From Aphelenchoides besseyi (lineage: Eukaryota; Nematoda; Chromadorea; Rhabditida; Aphelenchoididae): a DNA stretch of 64,000 bases. Shown piece by piece: positions 35,690-49,003 of this stretch. Position numbers and translations under genes: made by a program. Within the stretch, counting starts at the first letter, position 1. Each line of letters starts with the position of its first letter. Where the stretch lies: contig JAMPIQ010000001.1 of the NCBI GenBank assembly GCA_024699855.1, forward strand, positions 8,866,001 through 8,930,000, given 5' to 3'. Below the pieces are notes generated by a model. That model did not search any database and was not told the DNA's origin. It worked only from the letters and a program-made list of their open reading frames with translations.

Positions 35690-37575
35690 TTATACGATGT
35701 TCGTCATGTGGACATTCTTCTTTGCGCAATGCGATTTAATGGTTTCGACGATGTGATCAGCTGGGATTCCACGTTCACACAAATTAACTAATGGAGCAAC
35801 GGCATTCAACGCGTACGAGTTTTGACCCAAGTTGAAACATTCGGTCGAGTAGGCTTTGACGACATCGTGATGACAGTCGATCTCGTTGATAGCCGTGGGT
35901 TTGTCGGTCATTACTTGTTGGTGAACGGCAACGTTCGGAACTAATTTGCTGATCAATGCACGAGTATGCTCGTCCAAATATTGTTGTTTCAATTTCATCA
36001 TTTCCAATTCGCGAGTTAATTGGGCACGTTTTACCGGATCGCTGGTGCGTTTAAGTCGTTTTTCCAAGCTCTTCAACGGAATCTCACGACTCGCCCATTT
36101 GGCGTGATCATGAACCTTTTAAAAGTCGATTTCATCAAAATTCTTTTAATTTGACTTACGTTTTTGTTGGACGAACGACGATTACGTCGCGAATGAGCAA
36201 CAACAGAGGGAGCTTTTGAGTGTCCTTGGAAGTTGGCAACGATCTCGCTGGTGATACTCAAGTTTCCGTACTGCATTACATTTGAAGAATCCGTCTTGGC
36301 TTTAACGATTACATATTGTTCTTGAAGAGTTTCTTTGCTCAAGTCCTCAACATCAGAATCTGAAAAGCGTGTTGTTGAATAGTTGTTTAAAATTCGCTTA
36401 CCCTGCATCCAATTGACTGAGAACAAATCTCCGAGGCAACTGTCGATATTTGGATCATCGCAATAACATCCCTGAAAATGTCCACTTTATCTACTTGTCG
36501 GGTTTTTCATTGACTCATACATCAACGGACTCCACGCTTTGCGGGAAGTTCAACGGTACGAATTTTACTGTGCGGAAAACAACTCAGCAAAAATTATACC
36601 ACTGAACTCAGCTTGACCAACGGAGTCGATTGATGAAGGAGTCGATGAAAAACCCGGCGAATAGCTAAAGTGGACAGCTCAACATACATAACTCGATTCG
36701 CTGGCGTTAGCAGCAGTATAGGCCAAGATTCCAACATTGTTTGGCAATACGCCTTCAAACATTGAGCCCGATTCGCAAGTTTCCAAGTAAAAAACTAATT
36801 CGGCAAATTTCTGATTTTCAATCATAGTTTTTAGAGTCGTATTAAGTTGTTTAACGGTCAACTCGTCCGACGGGAATGCGATGAGTCCTGGAGCACCATG
36901 ATCCGAGAAAAAGATGAACACTTTATCTTTGCTAGTGCTCTTCAACACACGACCGTTTCCACCGCTAACACCCTTTGTATTGCCAGTAAGAACAGCCATG
37001 AAATTCTCGGGTGTTACATCGTAGCCTTTGTAGTCAATTTGAACTCCTTGATAAACGTCTTGACCGTCCGGTTGATTGAAAACTGTAAAGATCAATAAAA
37101 GTCTTTTCAATCAAAATCACAAGAGAGAAGAACTAAAGATTCTGTTGATTCTAAAAGTATCTTAAAGGCAGTCTATTCGGTTTCTTTCTAGTTTCCAATA
37201 AACAATGATCCGACCACTTTGTCGGAAATACTCAAAAGAATGTTAAATTTACTGACCTTTGCCTGGAAACGGATTTCTAAAAAGAGATGTTAATTTATTT
37301 CTAATTCTGTCAGAAATACGAGTAGTCATTTGCGATGTCGTCGTAGGCCAACGTAATGATGTTTTCAGCCTTCACTCCATGATCTTTTAGCACGTGGTAC
37401 GCGTGGAATACATCTGCTTGATGTCTGTAATTCCACCAACCATTAGAGCCGGCGACTAGAACTGCATGAATATCTCCACCACTAAATTTATTCGTTTCTA
37501 TTGTAAGACTTCAGACACTTACACGGCAACCGTTGAAAGCCCCAATACGCTCAATAAAAGAACTAAGGAGCGCAT
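35690..37575 (-). CDS. Legumain (asparaginyl endopeptidase, peptidase family C13), copy 1
   Basis: A lysosomal or secreted cysteine protease that cleaves after Asn. On minus from ATG 37575: signal peptide [18 protein letters not shown], then [40 protein letters not shown], a 20-nt microexon (about 37257-37276) giving [20 protein letters not shown], the catalytic-His block [16 protein letters not shown], the catalytic-Cys block [12 protein letters not shown], and GCYCDDPN. A propeptide follows with an LSAM-type C-terminal domain ([23 protein letters not shown]). It has a basic, Ser/Arg/Asn-rich insertion ([12 protein letters not shown]) between protease and prodomain. About 460 residues, the usual length. 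The LSAM domain separates it from the GPI transamidase PIG-K. Paralogous to the gene at 55372. Both catalytic residues present. Confidence 0.92.
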
Positions 37576-38106
37576 TTTTGCACACAAAGAAAAGTGATTG
37601 GCAATTGTCATTTCTGACTTTAAATATCAGCTAATCTACATTAACGTTCCGTTTAATTAAATTTCTTATCATACGTGTAGGTCGTAATTATTAATGCAAC
37701 CATAGCTCCTCGAGTCATTTCCCATTGATAAGAACCAACAACGGGCATTTTGAGTTTGTGAACGATTGTCATTTGATTTGACAAAGAACAATAAACTACA
37801 GAAGTGTTCGCGTTGTGTTCAGAAGTGAAACCGTGCATTTAAGTCAAAAATAAGCTTAGTTAAGGAAAGTTGTTGGAGAAACACATGATGTAAGCTAAAT
37901 TAGTAGTCAGAATCAGTCGTTCCATTTTTGGTGTCATAAGCGTAATGAATGTGTTCATGAATCGTATTCAAGTGTACGAAATTTATTGTCCAGTTGACGT
38001 AGTCTGCTGCCACACCTCATTTTTAGCATCCGGATATTAAGAACGCAATTAAGAAGACAGTTCATTTCTGTCGACCTGTTTTCCACAAATACGTTATATG
38101 ATCGTA
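37576..38106. other. Intergenic, upstream of legumain 1
   Basis: Promoter side of legumain 1, ending at the inverted-repeat element. A 60-residue minus-strand open frame at 37653-37838 has no splice context or recognised domain. Confidence 0.45.
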
Positions 38107-38761
38107 CAGGGTGGGCCAAAATGAATTGTCATCGGTTTTTTCGCAATAACTTTTTTGTCGATGATTTTTTTCTGAACAAAGTATATATTTTCTTGGTCCT
38201 TATGGTCCCCATTCTTAAATGGAAACAAAATTGAAATTTTGAAAATTTGAAAAAATTTCACCTTACCCCCCTCTTTGGTCTCAATTTTGTCGATCTGTGT
38301 TAAAACAGTTTTTAATGTTTAAAATTGAAGCGTTTGATTAAGAAATTAACAACAAAACAAATGACTAACGGATTTCCACTTGGCCGCCTTCACGCTCCAA
38401 GCATTGATGAAGACGACGAGGAAAACTGGCCGCAATTCGTTCTCTCATTTCGCGATTTTGCCGAAGATCGTTGCAACTTCCACGATTGCTGCTCTTACTT
38501 CCTCAAGAGTGACTGGCGGCTGCGACCGTGTAACTCATTGCAGATAAAAACAAAGAAACCCGAACATGGTCAAGATCGACAAAATTGGACCAAAGAGGGG
38601 GGTAAGGTGAAATTTTTTCAAATTTTCAAAATTTCAATTTTGTTTCTATTTAAGAATGGGGACCATAAGGACCAAGAAAATATATACTTTGTTCAGAAAA
38701 AAATCATCGACAAAAAAGTTATTGCGAAAAAACCGATGACAATTCATTTTGGCCCACCCTG
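38107..38761. mobile_element. Nonautonomous Tc1/mariner-type element with long inverted repeats
   Basis: Two arms of about 188 bp (38107-38295 and 38574-38761) are near-perfect inverted copies starting CAGGGTGGGCCAAAATGAAT. The element is bounded on both sides by TA, the expected target duplication. The middle of about 280 bp carries, on the minus strand (38365-38470), a relic ending SFPRRLHQCLEREGGQVEI, close to the C-terminus of Tc1/mariner transposases, where a GGHFE-like motif is usual. A second frame upstream (TLEEVRAAIVEVA) looks like the preceding helix, so there is a frameshift. It is an internally deleted element, not coding for an active transposase. Confidence 0.85.
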
Positions 38762-39542
38762 TATAACTGATAAGGAAAGGGGTTCGCTTCTGTGCAGTTC
38801 TGTTTCACTATTCACAAGAGATTCTTAAATTTGAATGTCAGCATTTTGTGATTGTAGACGGGTTCTTAGATGAGCGCAAAAAGAAACAAATATATACCCT
38901 TAAACAGAAGGTTTGATTGAGAGAATCAACTTTTCGTTGGTTATTCACAAGTTCGTTAGAACACGAATTCTTTCGTAATCAATGGACGTTGACAGTTGAA
39001 CAGCCAAAATGTGAACACTTTAATTTCTGCAGAAAATTTGATGTTTAGGAACACGACAAGAATTGCTAACCAAAGATGCTGTAATTCCAACCGTTTCAGC
39101 ATTTCAAACCGCTTTTTGCAATGAAACCTTATCTCAATTGGATCATTGCGTTGACTGTTCACGTCAGACGACGATGGAAATAAATTGCTCGAACTTTCAT
39201 TTTCACTAGTCATTTAGTGGCTACAAGCGTTCGTATTTGCAACTATGTATTCAAACGCTTATATCTTTTACTTTCCCAATCATGCCTTAAACAGACCCAA
39301 TTTTACGTATTATACGAATATTTATGTTAATCTATCACTCTGTTCGTAGTCAAATAAAAAACTGAGAACAATATGTTTCCAAATCGAAAAACTGATCTGT
39401 ACACTTGGCAATTAACAACGATTGAGACTATGCTTTTCACCGGAACAATGAGAAATTTGAAGTCCATAGAGTAATGAAGGACGAATTAGATCTTTTCAAT
39501 CAACATGATGAGCGGTAATCGAAGACAAGAGCAACAATCGAG
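38762..39542. other. Intergenic with a small open frame
   Basis: Outside the frame at 38956-39213 the stretch is AT-rich and unremarkable. The right part is the 3' flank of the four-TM gene at 39543. Confidence 0.45.
38956..39213 (-). CDS. Small one-TM open frame, possible truncated relative of the next gene
   Basis: 85 codons from a true ATG (39211-39213) to TAA. A Ser/Asn/Glu-rich start leads to NDPIEIRFHCKKRFEMLKRL, then one hydrophobic stretch HLWLAILVVFLNIKF and FTFWLF. The order PI-RF, Lys/Arg helix, membrane segment resembles the N-terminus of the downstream gene (PPIRFDGQFIFQWQTHLKII then IFLNLFSALLCF). It may be a truncated copy, a small gene or chance. Confidence 0.3.
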   Translation of the reverse strand: MTSENESSSNLFPSSSDVNSQRNDPIEIRFHCKKRFEMLKRLELQHLWLAILVVFLNIKFSAEIKVFTFWLFNCQRPLITKEFVF

Positions 39543-40264
39543 TTAAACGACAATTCTCGTACGTTGCGAAGATTGCGGTTGTTCGTCCAGTCTTCTCCAA
39601 TAATCCAACGCATAAGCCAGTAAAGTGGCGAATAGAACGACCTGAAACTCGTCATTCAATTGAATTGTGTATTGATATTTGAATGCAATTAAAAACTTCA
39701 AAAAGCGACTTACCAAATCAGCTAACCAGATTGTAGAAAACGACTGCGCTGTATTCGTACATACGAGAATTCCAATAGAGAGTGTGTACATGGCCATTGC
39801 GAAAAGAGTATGCAATCTCTCCTAAAGTTGCCATCATTCTTCTGTTAATAACAATAAGAAGGCAAACAAACCAAAATTGGAAAGTTATATTGGTAACACG
39901 CGTCGTGAACTCCGAAAGCACTACAAAAAAGTAGAATCACGGTTAAAACCTACAATTCAAATAGTTTTATTCTTGTTTTAAATCTTACCGTGAAGAAGCC
40001 GTTGACACAAACGATAATAAATAGTTGACCAAATGTGTGTATTCGATAAGAACATCCCTCAAAAAAGGCGTTGGGAAAACACGAGAAGCAGAGTAAAGCA
40101 GAGAACAAGTTTAGAAACTAAAGTAAATATTATTGCTGCTCATTTGAAATCTCCCTTACAATTTGTATGATCTTCAAATGAGTTTGCCACTGGAAAATAA
40201 ATTGGCCATCAAAACGAATAGGTGGTGCATTCGAGTTTGACATCGGAATCTTCGTGTTTCCCAT
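39543..40264 (-). CDS. Four-TM MARVEL-like membrane protein
   Basis: 172 residues in five minus-strand exons, all phase 0: 40160-40264, 39989-40117, 39872-39949, 39714-39821, 39543-39641. Introns are 39 to 72 bp. The N-terminus MGNTKIPMSNSNAPPIRFDG is hydrophilic. TM1 is IIQIFLNLFSALLCFSCF, TM2 LFIIVCVNGFFTVLTVILLF, TM3 LFAMAMYTLSIGILVCT and TM4 STIWLADLVVLFATLLAYAL. Then comes DYWRRLDEQPQSSQRTR. The spacing and short loops fit the MARVEL fold of MAL, CMTM and physin-type proteins, which act in vesicle trafficking and membrane apposition. The family call is from topology, not a motif. The gene model is strong because all phases agree. Confidence 0.72.
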
Positions 40265-43200
40265 CTTCGCTTCACGTTTGATCTGTACCACTAAGTGGAT
40301 TACCTAAAGTTGTCGAGTGCTTAAAAGCCCGTTAGTAGAAAACGCGACACAAATCGAACCAATTGCGGAAAATTAATCGGACAATCAATTTGTAGAGAAC
40401 AAAACTCAAATCAATTCTTGTAGGATGTTTGTACACACTTCAAATCGGTCAACTTTCGGTCACATAAAATGTCGTAAAACAAGGTCGATGAAGATCGTGG
40501 GCTTATGAGCAACACGATGATGACCATAAACTTCAAAGGCACGATCGTAAAAGAGTGGAAGTTCTACCTATCACATCGACTGACCCGCCGTCGGTATTTG
40601 TTTTGTAACCCAACGGTCCGTTTGCAACAACCCTATGGATAATCCACGCCTGCGGCCCCAAATGTGTGAGGCGAAATGATACGCGCGATTGGGGACTTTG
40701 AATCATAAGCGATCCACTCGAGCGGAAAAAACAAACGATTGGAATATCGCGAGGAAAAAGCGACGATCGAATTGCACTCGGAAATGCATCGAACTGGCAA
40801 ATGAAGTTATTGAGTACAAGTAAGAGGGATAACTGTTTAGTGGACTCTAACACACTCCTACGTTCTCATCGAAACCCACAGATGGCCCGGCGAAATCAAT
40901 TGGCCGTAAAATTGCTGTGAATATGCAACAGTACCAAAAAAGCATTGAAGTCGTGAATCTCGTAACTCAAATCAATGATCAGCGTGAAGAGCTCAAAGTT
41001 GTTTACGGCATCGGAGATTAACGAGATCTCGCGCCATGTCACAGTCGAAGCGTAAAACCAACGGACGATTGCAAATCCAACGGCAATGCCAAAAGTTAAT
41101 CTTAATACATGGTAAATTAAGAGCAACGGAAATTAAATTGAAAACCAAAAAAGCCACGACTCTTTCGTCTTATCATCTTTCAACTGTTAACCAGTGACTC
41201 AGTTCGTCTTTGATGCGTCATTTCGGTCAAACACGCGCGTGAGGTGCAGTGGAACGATGGAAACGAATTGCAAATGCAAACAAAACGAATCGAACGTCTT
41301 AACGTGATTTTAATTCCAAACAGTTCAGTTGATCTCAAACGGTTGAATAAACGGAGATGACGAGCATTCCGCGATTAAAACCAAATTGATGGCTTTTTAT
41401 GGTCAATTGAACAAAAACATCTGAAGCCCCGAACGCGTTTACTCAAAAGAAGTGAGGCGAATCCAAATGTCTGCTTATGATTGAAAATCTTGGCATGTGA
41501 TTCGCAGTTCAAACGCAGTAGCTCGCATCAAGACTCCCGCTTCTCGTCATCCTTCCGATTCAAGTAACCGCATTCTCACGCTCAATCATCGCGACGGCCG
41601 TTCAGATTTATTGGGTGCGAGAAGAAGACGGTTGACCTTGATGGTTCCAGAACTTTTTAGCCCGCACAGTAGTTGCTATGCTAATCAGATGCTTTACAAA
41701 CACCATCTGAAAAGCCGATTTGGGTCTTCTAACTACAACGTTATGGTACAAAAACAATCAAACGCGGCGATTCTCCGATTGTTGTCCGCAACATCTTGAA
41801 TGTCAATCGTAAAGAAAAGCTTTTGGTCATGTTTGGAGAATACGCGAGAGTTGGCAATCAAAAAAGTGGGACGTGGAAAACAAGTTAAATTGGAAGTAAA
41901 AACGATATTCGAAACGAAAATGCACGTTTGTTCACACAAAACGAAGGTGACAAACGCGCGGCAAAAAATGGTCATTTCGTGGACACTTCGCAAGCTCCTC
42001 GTCGTTAAATGTCCATTCCATCGGACGACTGTGACATTTTTACTGCTGTTGTCCACTCGTTTTACTTCTTCAAACGTTTCGCATGTCAATGAAAAAACGC
42101 ATTTCAGTTGGCGGCCAACTATTGTTTATGTTTACAATCATGTAGCGGGAACAAACAACTCGCCGACTCTCATTGGAGCACTCGACCTCACACTTAACTT
42201 GGCGCTTATCTCCTGTCCAGTCACCACTTAACGTGGGAATTTGCATGTTGAGCACCAAATCAAAATGAGGACGAAGCGGAAATGGCCAAAAAGACGGAAA
42301 GCTTCTCGAAACGCCAAAACTTCCCAGCGAATTGAATGCGCAGTCGAGGACTTTAAATGCCGTGCACCTGAGGAGCATATTCTATGGACATTTTGAAAAA
42401 ACTCGAAACAAAAACAACCCACTTTATAGCAATCGTCTCTGTGGAATAAGAAACAAAAATTTTAATTGAAATGTCACATTTCTGTTTTACTTTGATGTGA
42501 CGAATTGAAAGCGAATAACTTTGTTAGAAGCTCGGACGTAGTTCGTAAACAAAACGGTCACTTTTGCTTATTCTATCCACTTGGCAACATTTCGGTCCCA
42601 TCGTCCACGAACCTAAGTGCCAATTACATCGGAGCAAATGAGAAACGAATGCAAATTCGGTTGTCGAAATCGCTTTTGGCATAATTTCAATTGCACTCTG
42701 TTCGTTTGGTAAGTCGAGAGTTGTGCGGAAACGAGATTATCGAACGAATCCAATCAACTCGCGCAGTCGAACTGATCAAATTACTTGGCCAATGGTCAGC
42801 TAACAGATGGTCGGAAACGAACACCGAACTTCCCGAAAAGTCATCAGAAGCGAAAATTGTTTATAAAGCGATTATTTGCAATTGAAATGACCGTAAGCGA
42901 CAAATAAACTGATGAGAATAAGCGGTCGAGTGGACTCACTTGATGCTCGCATGCCCGGACATCAAGATGCCTTCAAAGAGAGTGGTCAGCAGACGGTCGC
43001 CAAGTTACCGTCCTGAAGAGCGTTAATGGGCAAGAGCAACGGAAATGAAAACTAAATGCCTCTCGCCATTCATCGTCCAACCGCCGACAGAGTCAATGAG
43101 TAAACGGACGTAACATCATGAGCTATTTACAGCCCTCCACTATGCATTCGGAATTTGCACTGAAAGTCAGAAGACGAAGATATCCGGACAACTTAAGCTC

Positions 43201-43813
43201 ACAAGCGCGATGAGTTCCGAGTGTTGAATGAATGCATGCGCAGTCTCAAGCGGCCAAATATTCCGGAAACCACTTTGCGTGTTAAAACACGCTAAGCAAG
43301 AATTCATTAGCCTGGAGGTCAAAGGAAAAATGAGAAAATCGTAAACACTCCAACTGAATTGCGACCAAATGAACCTTACCGTATGGTCAATTTGAATCTC
43401 TTTTCTAAAATTGATCGTAGAATCTCAAATAAACACGAGTTCCCATTTCGCTAATTGACTTTGAATTAGAAGGAAAGCGTCGAAGAGCATAAATGTGCAT
43501 TACGGCAATTGCGTGTTGAATAATCAATCCATTTCACACTAAAGTCATTCGTATACTCGCAACGATGTTACCAAAATTGCTTGAAACACAAATGTACGTC
43601 GATGACCTCAAGTCTGCTGCTAATGAACGAAAAACCGGCTCTTGATCTTCCGACGAAGATGGACACTCGGAAATTTTCCTTTTGCAAATCTTTCGGTATT
43701 GCGGTTTTGACCTTAATTCTTCCACTTTCAATTCAATGGATTGAGAAAACGAGTTTCTAATGGGTTGAAAGATGGTAATTAGTTTGTTTATTGAGCGAAA
43801 ACATAAACGAATC
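40265..43813. other. Gene desert, about 3.5 kb
   Basis: No gene can be supported. The longest open frames (41497-41799, 41800-42231 plus; 41733-42089, 43534-43887 minus) have no consistent splice sites or recognisable domain. The promoter of the four-TM gene lies at the left end. No tRNA-like cloverleaf or tandem repeat noticed. Confidence 0.5.
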
Positions 43814-44830
43814 TCAGTATCGTGAGATGATGACCGTTGTCGGCATAACTGAACTAGTGAACTTTTTGCGCAGCATGCGTTCTCCAACTACTTTCAAGTA
43901 AACAATGGTTGTACAAAGAGCGTCAATTTGAGAGAACGTTGAGACAACAGGGCCGCTGGAGCTTGAAAGTGCAACACCAAAACATCCGAGAGCAATAAAG
44001 GCCGCAAGATTGGGCAAGAAATTGAACAAAATTTGCGACAGAACGTTGATTCCGGCGATTATGTTGCTCTGAAATCAGTGAACAGTTTGCCTATAAGATA
44101 AAAGGAATTCTGACTTTTACCCGCGATGACGAGGAGTAACTTAATGAGTGATTACTTCTATTGTATCGGTAAAGTAAAACCGCAAAAACGGAGGCAAGAA
44201 TCGTGTTGAGTGACCCGTAGAACATTCGAATGATGTTCAGCGTACGTGCTTTGCCGACTGTGACGCACGAAAACGTTTGACATTCTGAAACTTTGTCTTA
44301 AGTTCATCTTCTTTCTAAACTCACTTGTATCTTCGATATCTGCTTTTTCAAACGCAATAAAAAGCACAAGGACAATGATAGCATTGGCAGCCACAAAGAG
44401 AGCATTCACTTTGTACAGTCGCCGTTTAGAACGGTTATTTAGCCATTTTGGTCCAATCAAAATGAAACAGCGGTCCAATAACAGAAAGAATACACTTAAA
44501 GATACTGCCGTCGTACATGCGAAGAAAGTAGCTCCAGTCCAAAACAATATCGTTGCATTGACACCTAAAAGTTTTCGTGTTATCGACTGATACCCGCCAG
44601 AACTCACCGTACGTTAACCACGAAAACATTGAACTTGTTGTGTAAGTCAAGTCAAAAGCGGATGTAACCATCCAACTTACAATGTTGATGAAGATCGGAA
44701 TTGAAATTAAACGTTCCCGAGATTTTGATTGACGATAAAGCAAGTAACCCAAACTGATCAAAGTAAAAAGTGCGATGGAAAAACAAAAAACAAACTGAGT
44801 GAATGGAATGAAGTCGAGCAGTGGACGCAT
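43814..44830 (-). CDS. Serpentine chemoreceptor-like GPCR (possibly Srbc class)
   Basis: On minus from ATG 44830 (MRPLLDFIPFTQFVFCFSIA). Membrane segments: FVFCFSIALFTLISLGYLLY, LISIPIFINIVSWMVTSAF, ILFWTGATFFACTTAVSL with the TM3 end LLLDRCFILIGPKW, VNALFVAANAIIVLVLFIAF, MFYGSLNTILASVFAVLLY, an amphipathic junction, FNFLPNLAAFIALGCFGV and a last segment IDALCTTIVYLKVV, ending at 43814. The DRC box after TM3 followed by a Pro, and the late GPVVSTFSQIDALCTTIVYL segment, look like nematode Srbc chemoreceptors. Introns such as GTGAGTTC...TTTTAG near 44590 and one near 44310 are consensus. The join near 44050-44150 is the least certain. Expected in chemosensory neuron cilia (family knowledge). 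Confidence 0.75.
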
Positions 44831-45531
44831 TGTAACTGAAAACCAAATCGTAAAGTCAAACGATAAGTTATTGCAAAGCACAAAATTTGTTGTATAATCG
44901 AATTTACAAAAACCCGGAAATTGCAGACAGAATCCAAGATCACTTAAAGAATAAGCTGATATGCGAACGTCATCTTGTCTAATAACCAAACGAAAGGTTC
45001 GTGAGAACGTCTTTTAATTTTATGTTAATTGACCGATGTTCTCTCAGAAGCGTAGGTTAAACATTCTCTAAACACTAGGGTAAGGAAAAAGTAGTTAGAG
45101 GAACGTGAGATAGATCGATTTCGTCAACAGGAAACATTGAAGTTGTGCTTGGTCTCAATATGTGAACCCTTGAGCATTGACTGATTATAAGAAGCGGAAC
45201 AAAGTTCTCGAGCTCTAAGATCAAGATTCGAAGAGGAAATAAATTTAAGTAAAACACACGGAACTCATATAGATGGACTGTGGGAAATGGGCAATAGATC
45301 GTGGGTTCCAAATAGATGTTGAGAACAAATGGCCAGAGATGATGTTGGTTCTGGGAGTCGAGCAACTCAGACTCCGGTTAACAGAAACGACGAATTGAGT
45401 GCATTCGAAGAGTCGAGATGATCAAGCACCTTCTTGAATGGCCAACTGACTAATTTGTTTTATGACTGAACTGATGTTAAGATAAAAATTTATAAAACAA
45501 AAATAGCAACAAAAAAAACCGGTTAAACAAT
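44831..45531. other. Intergenic, about 0.7 kb
   Basis: It includes the upstream side of the receptor gene. Short open frames on the minus strand at 44435-44989 and 45075-45365 are shadows or chance. Nothing else seen. Confidence 0.45.
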
Positions 45532-46525
45532 TCAATGCAGTTCCCGACATTCGGCCATAATGGCATAGAACAGTGATGCCGGTGGAGATCTGTTCTTGCG
45601 AGCCACATCCATATGGTTGAGGACTAGTTCCATTAGCTCCATCTTCTGCTTGTTCGGCATCCAGTCGATGTGTTGTAGCAGGTGTCGGTACCAACTTTGA
45701 TGTCCATCATCCGGAATGTAGCCATAACTGTATTGGAAGTTAAGGCGCATCCTCAACTCGTCGATGGGACTCAGACCCGACTTGTGATAGGCGTCGTGGT
45801 CATCACGTTGAGTCTTCTGGTGTCGCTGGCAGAAGATGTGTTTTTCTGGCGACTTTTGCCGAACAAACCGGCAGAAGTCTTGCAGTGTTATGGCGCCGTC
45901 GTTCTCGCTCCACAGTCATCCGGTCTTCTGTACCGGCTGTTGACAATTGCCAAATCTGTCAACGAAGAGACAGAGTCGTTGACATTTGCGGTTGTATTTG
46001 CTAAAAACAAATCAAACAGTTAAAAAAACCTAAAGCGAACAACTTACATGTTGAAAAACTTCTCGTAGTCCTTGATTCAATATTGCTTGGCCATAGTTAC
46101 GATAATTGCTGAGTAGGATGAAGTTTAGTTGGCAATTACAATCACAACTGCATCACTGTCGTTCAAACTGACGGCTTGACATTGTTGTAAGATCATCTCA
46201 GAAAATTCGATAACGACTGCGAGCTATAATGATCGCAAGCACGCTTCGGTAGCTAATACGGTGATAACACGGCTTTTGATTAAGTGCTTTGTTTGGATTC
46301 CGCGAGGCATCTTGTAAGTGGATTGATTTCAATGGCATAGCTATTGTTGCGTTGTTTTATGACTTGTTTGACGTGTAGTACTCGGTTTGAATACTGCGGT
46401 ATTGTTTTGTGTTCAAATTCAAACTTGTTCTCTAAGTCCTGATTGTTTCGGTAATCGACCTCCGCTTCGATTTTGTTTGTGTCGTTGATTGTTTCCACTT
46501 GTTTTAATCTTCTAATACACAACAC
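45532..46525 (-). pseudogene. Coding-like minus-strand block with an in-frame stop, unrecognised
   Basis: From a TTTTTAG acceptor near 46001 the minus strand reads KYNRKCQRLCLFVDRFGNC, continues to one TGA near 45920, then runs open for about 125 codons (SENDGAITLQDFCRFV, GLSPIDELRMRLNFQYSYGY, GYIPDDGHQSWYRHLL, MELMELVLNHMDVARKNR) to TGA 45532-45534. Just upstream, NYRNYGQAILNQGLREVFQH ends at a GTAAGT donor (near 46048), and a further open block at 46280-46525 contains YSNRVLHVKQVIKQRNNSYA. Composition looks like real protein. Either a pseudogene with a premature stop, an exon with an unseen small intron, or a gene in a frame I mis-joined. No family recognised. Confidence 0.35.
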
Positions 46526-47047
46526 TAATTCCAGATGATGTGTCTATGTGAATTACCGCTCGAGTTGAAGTCAAAGTCTTGTTCTTTTTTGTCCTATTAT
46601 TTGAACAATTAAAATTCTTTTGTATGCATATATTCTAAAGCCAAACGTTGATTTTGTCAGCTTCTTTTAGTTTTTGACCTCACGCTTGTAAGTTGCACTT
46701 GTTGTCCAAAAAATCCCGTCCGGGTTTTTCTATCAGAGTTGAACTAAAATCATGTTCTTGAGCCTTCATCGCACAAGTACCTTAAGATCAATTTGAGTCT
46801 ACAGAATGAAATTAGCTGTTTCTTAGCTTTCATTCTGGAAGTGTTATTTGAAGTGGTGCATGAAATCGACATCGAAAGTTAGAAAACTGATCGAATGTCG
46901 ATTAAGTGTCTAGAAAACGATTCACCAATTAACTCGTCATTGAACGCTCATTCGATTGTAACTGTTTGTGGCCCAACTCAGTTTCTTTTTGAATTAAAAC
47001 CAACTTTTTATTTACAATCAATGTACACTTCGACAATAAACTTGGGA
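46526..47047. other. Intergenic, about 0.5 kb
   Basis: AT-rich, between the coding-like block and the P450 stop, probably including the P450 3' UTR. Nothing else seen. Confidence 0.4.

Positions 47048-49003
<1,956 letters not shown>

Noticed and set aside
41497..42231. Two adjacent plus-strand frames of 100 and 143 codons
   Set aside because: They are not joined by a plausible intron, neither shows a domain, and the composition is that of the surrounding desert.
45682..46023. A 113-codon plus-strand open frame with hydrophobic runs
   Set aside because: It lies antisense to the minus-strand coding-like block at 45532-46000, which has better composition and a splice acceptor.
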